A DNA stretch of 64,000 nt from Shimia biformata (GTDB lineage Bacteria > Pseudomonadota > Alphaproteobacteria > Rhodobacterales > Rhodobacteraceae): the NCBI RefSeq assembly GCF_016888515.1, contig NZ_JAFEJK010000001.1:2575475-2639474 (forward strand), read 5' to 3'. Made by a program: the position numbers and the translations under genes. Positions 8,920 through 16,794 of this stretch are shown here, one piece after another; the first letter of the stretch is position 1; every line of letters starts with the position of its first letter. The notes under the pieces are model-generated. The model searched no databases. It saw only the letters and a list, made by a program, of their open reading frames with translations, and was not told the origin of the DNA.

Positions 8920-8935
8920 CGATGATATAGTATCG
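8920..8935. promoter_or_regulatory. 16-bp inverted repeat, copy 1, in divergent virB / 9001 promoter region
   Basis: The sequence CGATGATATAGTATCG has arms CGAT(G)A / TATCG. A plus-strand promoter fits here: TTGAAA at 8904-8909, 16 bases, TATAGT at 8926-8931, so the repeat covers the -10. A near-identical repeat lies at 10665-10680, upstream of the secreted protein gene. It is probably an operator shared by the T4SS operon and accessory genes; the regulator is unknown. Confidence 0.55.
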
Positions 8936-9000
8936 ACGCACAAGATAAACTTTTGATGCGACAAGCGGATTCTTGCTCAATTAACGAATAGACGGTTCCC

Positions 9001-9321
9001 ATGCATTTGATCAAGAAAATAAGGGGTTTAGACGCCCTCAGGTTGTGCATGATGGCCGTGGCACAAGCTATACTTCTGGTCACGTGCCTGGCGGGCGAAG
9101 CCTCCGCCGCGTCCTGTTTGCCGCCGCCCAGGCCGTTCGTGCCGAGCGATTCCGAAGCCGCGCGGGCCTATGCCGATCTCATCCGCAGCGACTTTGAGCT
9201 CTACATTCGGGACATTCAAAGCTACTTTCGGTGCTTGGAGGAGGAGCGTGCCCGAGCATTCGAAGAGGCTCGGGAGGTGAGCCAGGACTACGGTCGTTTC
9301 CTGGAATTGATGGGCGATTGA
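9001..9321 (+). CDS. Small secreted hypothetical protein
   Basis: A 106-aa protein with a signal peptide (hydrophobic core about 13-31, cleavage near GEASA|ASC). The helical mature part has two Cys residues (ASCLPPPRPF and SYFRCLEEER) that could pair, and the pattern RAYADLIRSDFELYIRDIQ...EEERARAFEEAREVS suggests a small helical hairpin. It is divergent from the virB operon and shares its putative control region. No family recognised; export to the periplasm is the only firm inference. Confidence 0.6.
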   Translation: MHLIKKIRGLDALRLCMMAVAQAILLVTCLAGEASAASCLPPPRPFVPSDSEAARAYADLIRSDFELYIRDIQSYFRCLEEERARAFEEAREVSQDYGRFLELMGD

Positions 9322-9428
9322 AATGACCGCGACCTTTTCGAAGGGCCGCAGTCTTGTGATATCCGGCCCTATCGGCGGCGTGCAATTCGGAGACTCTATC
9401 ATCATGTAAACGCTCATTATCCACTTTT

Positions 9429-9451
9429 TAGATAATCTATAAAGTAGATTA
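9429..9451. promoter_or_regulatory. Overlapping palindromes upstream of XRE gene
   Basis: The perfect repeat TAATCTA-TAAAG-TAGATTA (9433-9451) overlaps a second palindrome TAGATAATCTA (9429-9439). The AT-rich setting 27 bases before the XRE start codon suggests an autoregulatory operator covering the promoter. Confidence 0.5.
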
Positions 9452-9455
9452 GCCC

Positions 9456-9476
9456 TGTCACAAGAGGTTTGTGACA
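9456..9476 (+). promoter_or_regulatory. Perfect inverted repeat with the ribosome-binding site in its loop
   Basis: The arms TGTCACAA and TTGTGACA (8 bp, no mismatch) enclose GAGGT, the only Shine-Dalgarno-like sequence for the GTG at 9478. As DNA it could be a second operator; as RNA it would form a hairpin exposing or masking the ribosome site. Confidence 0.55.
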
Positions 9477-9477
9477 C

Positions 9478-9735
9478 GTGGCGAAAACGATCAGGAGTTC
9501 GGGACATGAGGCACTTCGCGACGCTTTGATTGCGGCGCGGAAGGCTGCTGGCTTAACGCAGGCCGAGCTCGCTTTACGTCTCAGATGCCACCAGTCCTTC
9601 GTCGCTCGACTGGAGAGCGGAGAGCGTAGGGTCGACGTAGTTGAGTTGATCGTACTCGCGCGTGCTCTGCAGATCGATGCGGTTACGCTACTGGCAGCGG
9701 CCGAGGCGGCGACGGAACTCGATCACCGGATTTAA
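9478..9735 (+). CDS. XRE-family helix-turn-helix regulator
   Basis: An 85-aa DNA-binding protein made almost wholly of a Cro/CI-type HTH domain (about residues 10-66): [51 protein letters not shown]. There is no C-terminal effector domain. The GTG start follows the hairpin-embedded AGAGG. Such stand-alone XRE proteins commonly repress their own promoter, and two palindromes sit directly upstream. It may control the neighbouring T4SS and secreted genes, but the shared 16-bp repeat there differs from its own palindromes. Confidence 0.85.
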   Translation: MAKTIRSSGHEALRDALIAARKAAGLTQAELALRLRCHQSFVARLESGERRVDVVELIVLARALQIDAVTLLAAAEAATELDHRI

Positions 9736-9875
9736 GACGAGGCGAAGGGCTGTCGCCTCGGATGGTATGACGAAATCAAGCCTCGGTGGGACCGAAGGGC
9801 AATGATAACAGCGGATTGTTATGGGACGCTGCGATCCACGGTCTCTAATGCAGGTTTGGTGCAGAGGACAACGTC

Positions 9876-10622
9876 TTAGTAGTTCACCTGCTCGAACCCG
9901 TAATTGCCCTCATAGTCTCGCCAGTCGACGAACACCGAGCGGTGATAGATGGAGGGGCAATGATCGCCCCAACGTTCCAAGCCGACATGCGCCTCGGGCA
10001 ACGCGGCGACGGACGAACGAGACCAGTAAAAATCGCCCTGGATTCCATAGGAACCGAGAAGGACTGTTTCGAAACGGCTGCAATCGCTGTCGCGGGATTC
10101 GTGTTGGCGCGCATACCGAACATCGAAGACACGGATCGAGCGGATGAAGTTGAACTCCGGTCCACTGATGTCGATGTCGGCTCGGTCCTGGATCAGATGT
10201 AACGCAAACCCGTCAGGGTGAGGTAGTGGCTCGACGCCTTTCGACCGCACGACGGCAGGCAAGAGGGCGCCAGCTTTTTCGGGGTCAGATTCCGCGAGGT
10301 TCTGGGGCAGGGTAGAAGCGTTGGAGAAGAGGATGTCAATGACACGCCGAGTGCGACCGGGGTCGTCTACAGGTTCGAAGGAGGCCCCCATGGGGCAACG
10401 CCAGATCTGGAGGGGAGGCTCGACAGGCCATGGCGTGATCCGTCGTATGAACTCTGCACGTGCCCGCGAACAGGGCTCTGATGCCGGCCAGCCGCCGGAG
10501 AGGCAGAGCAGGATGGCGCAATCGATCGGGTAGGTCTGCGCCGACGCGCTGTTTCCACCTCCGCTCAGCGAGGCCGTTCCCGCGACGACAGCGAGAAAAA
10601 AATTACGAAGGAAATTGCGCAT
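9876..10622 (-). CDS. Secreted hypothetical protein, T4SS-neighbourhood type
   Basis: A 248-aa protein from ATG 10622 (a TTG two codons earlier is possible). The N-terminal signal peptide is FLRNFFLAVVAGTASLSGGGNSASA|Q. The mature protein begins with a Cys-rich block, YPIDCAILLCLSGGWPAS and EPCSRARAEFIRRITPWP...IWRCP, followed by a longer domain without a recognised fold. The Cys pattern suggests disulfides in the periplasm or outside the cell. A shared inverted repeat in its promoter region ties it to the virB operon. Function unknown. Confidence 0.6.
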   Translation of the reverse strand: MRNFLRNFFLAVVAGTASLSGGGNSASAQTYPIDCAILLCLSGGWPASEPCSRARAEFIRRITPWPVEPPLQIWRCPMGASFEPVDDPGRTRRVIDILFSNASTLPQNLAESDPEKAGALLPAVVRSKGVEPLPHPDGFALHLIQDRADIDISGPEFNFIRSIRVFDVRYARQHESRDSDCSRFETVLLGSYGIQGDFYWSRSSVAALPEAHVGLERWGDHCPSIYHRSVFVDWRDYEGNYGFEQVNY

Positions 10623-10664
10623 ATCCAAGAGCTCGATTGACTGTGATGCAGAATCTGAGGATTA

Positions 10665-10680
10665 CGATAATATACTATCG
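10665..10680. promoter_or_regulatory. 16-bp inverted repeat, copy 2, upstream of secreted protein gene
   Basis: The sequence CGATAATATACTATCG has perfect CGATA/TATCG arms. It differs from the copy at 8920-8935 at two central positions, and the flanks TAC on the left and (A/T)CG on the right also match. It lies 43 bases upstream of the ATG at 10622. Confidence 0.55.
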
Positions 10681-10729
10681 TCGAGCGGTCAAATTCGAAT
10701 TTTTGTAACTGTCTTGGAGCGCCTTGATG

Positions 10730-10984
10730 CTAAAGCAGATCGGCTGAGCCCCTGAGCGACAGCTCCTCCAAAAGGTCAGTAACCTCATCGGTGGTGACAG
10801 TCTTTGCATTCGCAATCGTGTTCCGGCTTAACGGGGGATCGATATGGTGTGCCGTACGTTTGGGATCGAGCCAGAGGATGGACAGTTCTGACGTATTCCA
10901 GCGATAGACCCAACCAACGGTTCGATCACTGCGACCGTCAACAAGCCGCGCGACCGGAACCGCTTCTTCCTTTTCGATGCTCAC
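10730..10984 (-). CDS. Small hypothetical protein
   Basis: An 84-aa product from GTG 10984, preceded by an AAAGGCGG-like site. The core PVARLVDGRSDRTVGWVYRWNTSELSILW looks like a small beta-rich domain; the tail is helical (TTDEVTDLLEELS). The frame stays open further upstream, but that part contains the intrinsic terminator at 11081-11114 and has shadow-like composition, so the shorter form is preferred. No family recognised. It could be a decayed gene. Confidence 0.4.
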   Translation of the reverse strand: MSIEKEEAVPVARLVDGRSDRTVGWVYRWNTSELSILWLDPKRTAHHIDPPLSRNTIANAKTVTTDEVTDLLEELSLRGSADLL

Positions 10985-11080
10985 CGGTTCGTGTCCGCCT
11001 TTTCTGCTTCGGTTCTTCAGTCCTATTCGGCTGGGACGTTCCCGTGATCTGATCTCGGTTGAACTTATTCCTGGCTCGTT

Positions 11081-11114
11081 AAAAAGGGGCGACACCGACC
11101 GCGTCGGTGCCGCC
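11081..11114 (-). terminator. Intrinsic terminator closing the MBL/bioY/carboxylase operon
   Basis: On the minus strand, a stem of CACCGAC/GTCGGTG plus an outer GGCG/CGCC with one mismatch and a 3-nt loop is followed by CCTTTTT. It lies 79 bases beyond the MBL gene and so ends the transcript that starts near 19060. Confidence 0.75.
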
Positions 11115-11192
11115 AGAGGTTCGCCCACAGGGAGGTGGTAGAGGGCGAAACCTATTGAAAATAGGGGAATTTCATGTTGCGCATAATCCTTC

Positions 11193-12026
11193 TTATGTTA
11201 ATTTCCAGACCCCGCCATCTTGTACCACCCGCGACTCAGACAACAGCTTCTCCAGATGCGCCGCAACGTTTCGTCCTGCGGCCATTGCGATTTGTGGGTC
11301 GGTTTTCTTGTAGACGGAAGCGGCGATATTCTGGACCGAATCCGGGGTGTTTGAGAGGTGGGCGAGGATCTCCGCCTCGCGACGCATGCGGTTGGAAAGC
11401 AACCGTTTGACGTAAGGTTGCGGATCCCGGAGTATAGGTCCGTGCCCCGGAAAGTAGATCCTATCGTCGCGCTCAATCAGCCGCTGTAGCTGCGCGCAGT
11501 AGTCGTGCATGTTTCCGTCAGGGGGGCTGACGATCGAACTGTTCCAACTCATAACGTGGTCGCCCGTGAAGAGCACTCCGTCAGGTCTCGCGAAACAAAG
11601 GTGGTCGCTCGCGTGACCAGGTGTGTGCAGGACGGTAAGACCGGCAATGACCTGTCCGTCCTCCAGAAACCGGTCAGGTCGAAATGCATCGTCAGGGAAT
11701 GCCCGTGAGGCATAAACAGGTGCGTCTGTCCGTGCTCGCAGGGCTGGGACGACTCCAAAATGATCAGAATGGTGGTGTGTGAGCAGAATCCCAGATGGTT
11801 TGGCCCCCAAATTTTCGATGATTGCCCCGAAATGTGTACTGTCTTCTGCTGGGCCGGGGTCGATTATGAACCGACCATCAGGCGTATCAATGATGTAGCT
11901 ATTTGTCCCGTGGTAGGTCATCTTTCCGGGATTGTTCGCGACGATCCTCAGAATTCCAGGGGCCAATTCGACTCCCTTCGCGCGGCAAGGCTCCGGCTCT
12001 GAGAAAAACATGCTGCTTCTTTTCAT
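11193..12026 (-). CDS. MBL-fold metallo-hydrolase
   Basis: A 277-aa metallo-beta-lactamase-fold hydrolase of the LACTB2/glyoxalase-II-like group. The zinc motif is LLTHHHSDHFG, with further ligands in HTPGHASDHLCF, FTGDHVMSW and FPGHGP, and a C-terminal winged-helix-like tail. ATG 12026 is preferred over an upstream in-frame codon because the extra residues look random. It is last in the tetR-carboxylase operon, separated from bioY by 186 bases. A role as a thioester or lactone hydrolase for acyl-CoA intermediates is plausible but inferred only from context. Confidence 0.85.
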   Translation of the reverse strand: MKRSSMFFSEPEPCRAKGVELAPGILRIVANNPGKMTYHGTNSYIIDTPDGRFIIDPGPAEDSTHFGAIIENLGAKPSGILLTHHHSDHFGVVPALRARTDAPVYASRAFPDDAFRPDRFLEDGQVIAGLTVLHTPGHASDHLCFARPDGVLFTGDHVMSWNSSIVSPPDGNMHDYCAQLQRLIERDDRIYFPGHGPILRDPQPYVKRLLSNRMRREAEILAHLSNTPDSVQNIAASVYKKTDPQIAMAAGRNVAAHLEKLLSESRVVQDGGVWKLT

Positions 12027-12176
12027 TGTGTGCGACCAGGTATTGATTGCGAACAATTTGGTTCGCACAGTTTTGCGCATTGCTCTCGCATGGCGCCGGA
12101 AACCTCAGGCTGGCGTCCGATGCCTGTCAAATCCGGCATCGGACTATTTCAACTTACATTGGACCAGGCCCGTATG

Positions 12177-12205
12177 AGACTGAAACAGTCTGATACAGTC
12201 TTGGG
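12177..12205. repeat. Short repeat cluster downstream of bioY
   Basis: On the minus strand, AGACTGTATC and AGACTGTTTC follow each other with a 10-base period. The second also forms the small palindrome AGACTG-TTT-CAGTCT. There is no T-run, so a terminator is doubtful; a regulatory site for the MBL gene is possible. Confidence 0.3.
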
Positions 12206-12212
12206 CTGGCAG

Positions 12213-12779
12213 TCACACAGCGCGGCGATTATGGTAAGCAGTATACAGAACTACAGCAATTGTCGCCTTCGTCAGATCCCCGAGAAGGAACGGGTAAAGA
12301 CCGGCGTTCAGCAACTTTTCGCCATAGCCGACAAAGCCACCCAACCAGAGCAGCCCTGCGCAATACATGACTATCGAACCCAAAAAGACCGCGACAGATG
12401 CTCTGAACGCAGGCCGAAGTCCTTGCAGTGCTTGAACAATCCACCCGGCGGCGGCCGCCGCAAGTGCGAAGCCTACCAAGTATCCGCCTGTGGGACCCGC
12501 AATATACGCCGGTCCGGCCAGAGCCGGAGGCGTGCCTGCGAAGACCGGCAGGCCAAGCAGACCTTCAAAAAGGTAGGTCACAACAACAAGACTACTGCGC
12601 ACCGGCCCCAGGAAAAGGCCCAGACCCAAGACAACCAGGGTTTGTGTAGACATGGGAACCGGGTAGAACGGCACCACGATTTTGGCGGATAGTGTCAGAA
12701 GAATTGTGCCGACGAGAATTATCGAGATCTCTTGGGTAAGTTTTGCGAGTGTTTGGCTTTGAGTGGTTTCCAGATTCAT
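12213..12779 (-). CDS. bioY: BioY biotin transporter (S component)
   Basis: A 188-aa integral membrane biotin-binding protein of the ECF-type/solitary BioY family. It has about six hydrophobic helices and the family signatures VPFYPVPMSTQTLVVLGLGL and GPAYIAGPTGGYLVGFALAA. ATG 12779 follows the dehydrogenase gene by 48 bases in the same operon. No bioM/bioN genes adjoin it, as is usual for solitary BioY. Location inside an operon that encodes a biotin-dependent carboxylase suggests it supplies the cofactor when the pathway is induced. No BioR-type palindrome was seen upstream. Confidence 0.95.
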   Translation of the reverse strand: MNLETTQSQTLAKLTQEISIILVGTILLTLSAKIVVPFYPVPMSTQTLVVLGLGLFLGPVRSSLVVVTYLFEGLLGLPVFAGTPPALAGPAYIAGPTGGYLVGFALAAAAAGWIVQALQGLRPAFRASVAVFLGSIVMYCAGLLWLGGFVGYGEKLLNAGLYPFLLGDLTKATIAVVLYTAYHNRRAV

Positions 12780-12827
12780 CTTTTTCGTCCTTGTTTCTGT
12801 AGATTGTTAATTTTTTGGATAGTAAGC

Positions 12828-13994
12828 TCACATGCGCTTGGCGACTTCTTCCAACATGACTTCGCTCGCCCCGCCGCCGATGGCCTGCACACGGGCATCG
12901 CGTGACATGCGTTCCACCGGTGTTTCGCGCATATAACCCATACCGCCGTGAAACTGGACGCAGTCATAAAGCACGCTGTTCACCAGTTCGCCGCAATAGG
13001 CTTTGACCATCGAGACCTCTTTCACGCAGTCACCGCCCGCGGCATCCAGACCGGCGGCGTGATAGACCAGCTGACGTCCTGCAGCGATCCGCGTCTGACA
13101 GTCGGCCAGCCGTTGGCGCACGGCCTGCTTGTCCCACAGAACGCCGCCAAAGGCCCTGCGCTGCTTGACATAATCCACGGTCATGTCCAGCGCGGTTTGC
13201 GCTTCGGCACAGGCCATCGCACCCAGCACAATGCGTTCGTTCTGGAAGTTCTTCATTACCGAATAGAAACCGCGGTTGACCTCGCCCAAGACGTTTTCGG
13301 CCGGGATACGGACATCTTCGAAGATCAGTTCGGCAGTGTCCGAGCACAGCCAGCCGGTCTTGTTCAACGCCCGTCCGACCGAAAAGCCCGGCGTGCCTTT
13401 TTCGACCGCAAATATGGTGATCCCGCGCGACCCCTTGGCATCGGGATCGGTCTTGGCACCGACAAAGTAGAGATCGCCATGCACGCCGTTGGTGATGAAC
13501 ATCTTGGTGCCGTTCAGCACCCAATCCGACCCGTCCCGCACCGCGCGGGAGCGCATGCCCGCCACGTCCGAGCCCGCGCCCGGTTCGGTCACAGCAACGG
13601 CGGTGATCATTTCGCCCGAGACGATCGACGGCATCCAGCGCGCCTTCTGTTCGGGCGTGCCGGCGTTTTCCAGATGCGGCGAGGCCATGTCGGTGTGGAC
13701 CAGAACGGTGGCCGAGAACCCGCCGAAAGTGGATCGCCCGACCTCTTCGGCCAAAACCACGCTGGACATCACGTCCAGCCCCGCGCCGCCATACTGTTCG
13801 TCATAGCGCATCCCCAGCACGCCGAGATCACCCATCCGGCGCAGCACGTCGCGGGGTACCTTGCCCTCCTCCTCCCAAGGCTCGGCCTTGGCGGTCACCT
13901 CGGCTTCAATGAACCGGCGCAACTGGTTGCGGATCATCTCGAGGTCTTCGTTGAACGGGCCGGTGACCTGAGTAATGCTGTCTTGTCTGGTCAT
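12828..13994 (-). CDS. Acyl-CoA dehydrogenase (citronellyl-/isovaleryl-CoA dehydrogenase-like)
   Basis: A flavoprotein that introduces the alpha-beta double bond before carboxylation. It is 388 aa with the three ACAD domains: AVTEPGAGSDVAG (FAD-binding), LNGTKMFITNG, and the C-terminal QFHGGMGYMRE. The presumed catalytic base is Glu253 (NFQNERIVLG), the long-chain/AtuD-type position. ATG 13994 overlaps the carboxylase stop (ATGA). It is followed by bioY. Its place with a carboxylase and a glutaconyl-type hydratase fits LiuA or AtuD function; substrate specificity cannot be read from sequence. Confidence 0.9.
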   Translation of the reverse strand: MTRQDSITQVTGPFNEDLEMIRNQLRRFIEAEVTAKAEPWEEEGKVPRDVLRRMGDLGVLGMRYDEQYGGAGLDVMSSVVLAEEVGRSTFGGFSATVLVHTDMASPHLENAGTPEQKARWMPSIVSGEMITAVAVTEPGAGSDVAGMRSRAVRDGSDWVLNGTKMFITNGVHGDLYFVGAKTDPDAKGSRGITIFAVEKGTPGFSVGRALNKTGWLCSDTAELIFEDVRIPAENVLGEVNRGFYSVMKNFQNERIVLGAMACAEAQTALDMTVDYVKQRRAFGGVLWDKQAVRQRLADCQTRIAAGRQLVYHAAGLDAAGGDCVKEVSMVKAYCGELVNSVLYDCVQFHGGMGYMRETPVERMSRDARVQAIGGGASEVMLEEVAKRM

Positions 13995-15994
13995 GTGTTT
14001 TCCTCTGGATCGAGTTTGATAAGTGGGGCGTGCCCGGCGACCGTATCGCCGGGTGCACAATAGATTTCAGTCACCACGCCCGCGACCGGCGCGGGCAGGC
14101 TTTGCAACAGCTTCATGGCCTCAAGCACCACCAGCGTGTCACCGGCTTTGACGCGGTCGCCGAGTGCGACGCGCACCTCGGCCACGGCGCCGGGCATGGG
14201 TGCGGACAACAGGTCAGCGACGCCAGACCCGCCGGTGGCACGTTGCAGATGCTGGTCTTCCAGCGTACGCAGGTCTGTCGCGGTCATTCCAGCAGGGGTT
14301 TGCAGGTGCACTCGCCAGTGACTCGGCGCGCGCACGACGTAAGCGATGCGCGAAAACGGAACCCCGTCGATGCGTCCGCTCAGACGGCATCCTGTTAAAA
14401 CGGCACTCTCGACCGTGATGGTCTGGCCGTCCGGTTGAATGGCAGTCAACCCCGACCCGGAGCCGTACATGCGGATCGGTTCGTCTTTGGTTGTGTCCCA
14501 ATAGAAGGCCGCGCCGGACTGTCCCGCAGGGGCTGTGAGTCGCCATGACCCTAGGCTTTCCCAGGGCGACGCGCCCGCCGGCACGAGACGCAGATGCAGC
14601 GCCATCGCGGCAAAGGCCATGTCCCGGGGATCAGCGGACGGTTCAGTCCAGCCGCCTGGAAACATCTCGGGCAGGCCCGAGGTATGGTGACGGAACGCCG
14701 CAAAATCCGGGTGTGCCAGTAACGCGCGTTGATAGGCCAGGTTCAGGCCGACGCCGCCGACGGCAAAAGCATCGATCGCGGTGATCGCCCGGCGGATCGC
14801 CCCGGTCCGATCCGGCGCGTGGACGATCAGCTTGGCAATCATGGAATCGTAGTGGTGGCCGACGACCGAACCGCACTCTACCCCAGTGTCCAGCCGCACA
14901 TCCGCAGGCGGCGCCCAAAGGGTGATCTCGCCCGTTTCGGGGTGAAAATTCTCGGCCGGGTTTTCGGCGGCGATGCGGATTTCAATGGCGTGCCCGTCAA
15001 ACTGCACATCGCCTTGCGTCAGCGCCAGCGGCTCGCCCCGCGCGATGCGCAACTGCCATTCGACCAGATCGATGCCGGTGATCGCCTCGGTCACGGGGTG
15101 TTCCACCTGCAACCGGGTATTCATTTCCAGAAAGTAGTATTCACCGCGCCCGGGGTCATAGAGGTATTCCACCGTTCCGGCGGAGCGATAGCCGATCGCC
15201 TGCGCCAACCGCACCGCTGCCGCACGCATGCGGTCGCGCACAGCCTCGGGAAGATCGGCGGCGGGGGCTTCTTCGATCAGCTTTTGGTGGTTGCGTTGCA
15301 GCGAACAATCGCGGTCGCCCAGATGCAGCACGGTGCCGTGAGTGTCGCCCAGAACCTGCACTTCGACGTGGCGGGCACGGGGCGCATAGCGTTCGAGGAA
15401 CACCGCCGGATCGCCGAAGGCGCTCTGCGCTTCGGCCCGGGCAGATGCAATCGCTTCGGGTGCGTCGCCCAGATCGGAGACAAGCCGCATCCCGCGTCCG
15501 CCGCCGCCGGCGCTGGCCTTGACCAGAAAGGGGGTGCCAAGCGCCTCGGCCTCTTGTAGCAGGCGCGCATCGGACTGATCCTCGCCGCGATAGCCGGGCA
15601 GGACGGGCACGCCTGCGGCTTCGGCGGCAGCCTTGGCCTCGATCTTGGAGCCCATCCGCGCGATAGCGTCGGGTTCCGGCCCGATGAACACAAGGCCCGC
15701 CGCCTCGACCGCCGCCGCGAAACCGGCATTCTCAGACAGAAAACCATATCCCGGGTGCACCGCACCCGCGCCCGTCGCCCGCGCGGCCTCAAGGATGGCC
15801 TCGACGTTCAAATAACTGTCTGACGGGGCGGCCCCACCGATGCAGACGGCATGATCGGCCTCGGCCACGAAGGGCGCGTCGCGGTCCGCGTCCGAAAACA
15901 CCGCTACGCTTTCCAGCCCCAGTTTGCGGCACCCGCGCTGGATGCGCCGGGCAATCTCGCCCCGGTTGGCGATCAGAACGCGGGTGAAGCTCAT
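13991..15994 (-). CDS. Acyl-CoA carboxylase alpha subunit (biotin carboxylase + BCCP), set 1
   Basis: A 667-aa biotin-containing subunit of a methylcrotonyl/geranyl-CoA-carboxylase-type enzyme; it carboxylates biotin with ATP and bicarbonate. The N-terminal biotin carboxylase has VLIANRGEIARRI, the ATP-grasp GGGGRGMRLV, YYFLEMNTRLQVEHPVTE and the catalytic loop. A middle BT domain precedes the C-terminal biotinyl domain with LEAMKLLQS (biotin Lys628; AMKL instead of the commoner AMKM). ATG 15994 overlaps the hydratase stop as ATGA. The partner beta subunit lies two genes upstream. Confidence 0.93.
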   Translation of the reverse strand: MSFTRVLIANRGEIARRIQRGCRKLGLESVAVFSDADRDAPFVAEADHAVCIGGAAPSDSYLNVEAILEAARATGAGAVHPGYGFLSENAGFAAAVEAAGLVFIGPEPDAIARMGSKIEAKAAAEAAGVPVLPGYRGEDQSDARLLQEAEALGTPFLVKASAGGGGRGMRLVSDLGDAPEAIASARAEAQSAFGDPAVFLERYAPRARHVEVQVLGDTHGTVLHLGDRDCSLQRNHQKLIEEAPAADLPEAVRDRMRAAAVRLAQAIGYRSAGTVEYLYDPGRGEYYFLEMNTRLQVEHPVTEAITGIDLVEWQLRIARGEPLALTQGDVQFDGHAIEIRIAAENPAENFHPETGEITLWAPPADVRLDTGVECGSVVGHHYDSMIAKLIVHAPDRTGAIRRAITAIDAFAVGGVGLNLAYQRALLAHPDFAAFRHHTSGLPEMFPGGWTEPSADPRDMAFAAMALHLRLVPAGASPWESLGSWRLTAPAGQSGAAFYWDTTKDEPIRMYGSGSGLTAIQPDGQTITVESAVLTGCRLSGRIDGVPFSRIAYVVRAPSHWRVHLQTPAGMTATDLRTLEDQHLQRATGGSGVADLLSAPMPGAVAEVRVALGDRVKAGDTLVVLEAMKLLQSLPAPVAGVVTEIYCAPGDTVAGHAPLIKLDPEENT

Positions 15995-16785
15995 TTCACC
16001 CGCCATGACGGAACGCCCTTGTTGATGAAGCTGTTGATGCCTTCGATACCTTCCTCCGTCTCCCACGCATCGGCCAGCCGGTCGGCGGTGTAGATCATGT
16101 TGGTCTCCAGATCGTGGGACGCGACATAGGCGATCAGCGCCTTGGTATCGGCCACGGCACCCGGCGCGGCCTGAAGGTGATCATGCACCACCCGGTTCAC
16201 CGTGGCGTCCAAGTCGCCCGGCGCGACAACCTCGGTCAACAGACCGATCCGCTCGGCGCGGGCCGTGTCGAACAACGCCCCCGACAGCATGGTTTCACGC
16301 GAATGCACCTTGCCGATGCGGGCCACCACATAAGGCGATATATTCGCGGGCAGAAGGCCCAGTTTGACCTCGGTCAGACCGAAGCGCGCGCCTTCGGCGC
16401 CGATGGTGTAGTCGCAGACGGAGATCATGCCGACACCGCCACCGTAGGCCGGGCCGTTGATCCGCCCGATCAAGGGCTTGGGCAGCGTGTCAAGGCGGCG
16501 CAACAGCCGCGCCAGCGTGGCGCTTTGTGCGACCCTTTCACTACGGGTTTTCTCGACATTAGAGGCGAACCAGTTGAAATCGCCGCCCGCGCAGAAGCTC
16601 TTGCCCGCGCCGGTCAGGACCACAATACGCACATCGTCATCTGCAGCCAGCTTTTCGGCGGCATCGTATAGCTCTGCGATCAATTCGCCATTCAGCGCAT
16701 TGTGTTTGTCGGGGCGGTTGAGCGTCAGCCTGGCGACGCCACGCGCATCGGTTTCGATAAGGATGGTGTTGTAGGTATTGGTCAA
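15991..16785 (-). CDS. Methylglutaconyl-CoA hydratase-like crotonase
   Basis: A 264-aa crotonase-fold hydratase. It has oxyanion-hole segments FCAGGDFNWF and GPAYGGGVGMISVCD and the family's usual second acid in FGLTEVKLGLLPANISPYV. The first catalytic Glu of classical enoyl-CoA hydratase is replaced by Gly. This arrangement, with the LTEVKLGL(L/I)PA pattern, is the hallmark of AUH/LiuC and AtuE hydratases that act on glutaconyl-CoA products of biotin carboxylases. It is placed between the two carboxylase subunits, exactly as in liu and atu clusters. Confidence 0.9.
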   Translation of the reverse strand: MTNTYNTILIETDARGVARLTLNRPDKHNALNGELIAELYDAAEKLAADDDVRIVVLTGAGKSFCAGGDFNWFASNVEKTRSERVAQSATLARLLRRLDTLPKPLIGRINGPAYGGGVGMISVCDYTIGAEGARFGLTEVKLGLLPANISPYVVARIGKVHSRETMLSGALFDTARAERIGLLTEVVAPGDLDATVNRVVHDHLQAAPGAVADTKALIAYVASHDLETNMIYTADRLADAWETEEGIEGINSFINKGVPSWRVK

Positions 16786-16794
16786 CTTGAAGCC

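Noticed and set aside
12177-12205. Intrinsic terminator after bioY
   Set aside because: The AGACTG-TTT-CAGTCT hairpin is only 6 bp and has no T-run; kept only as a weak repeat.
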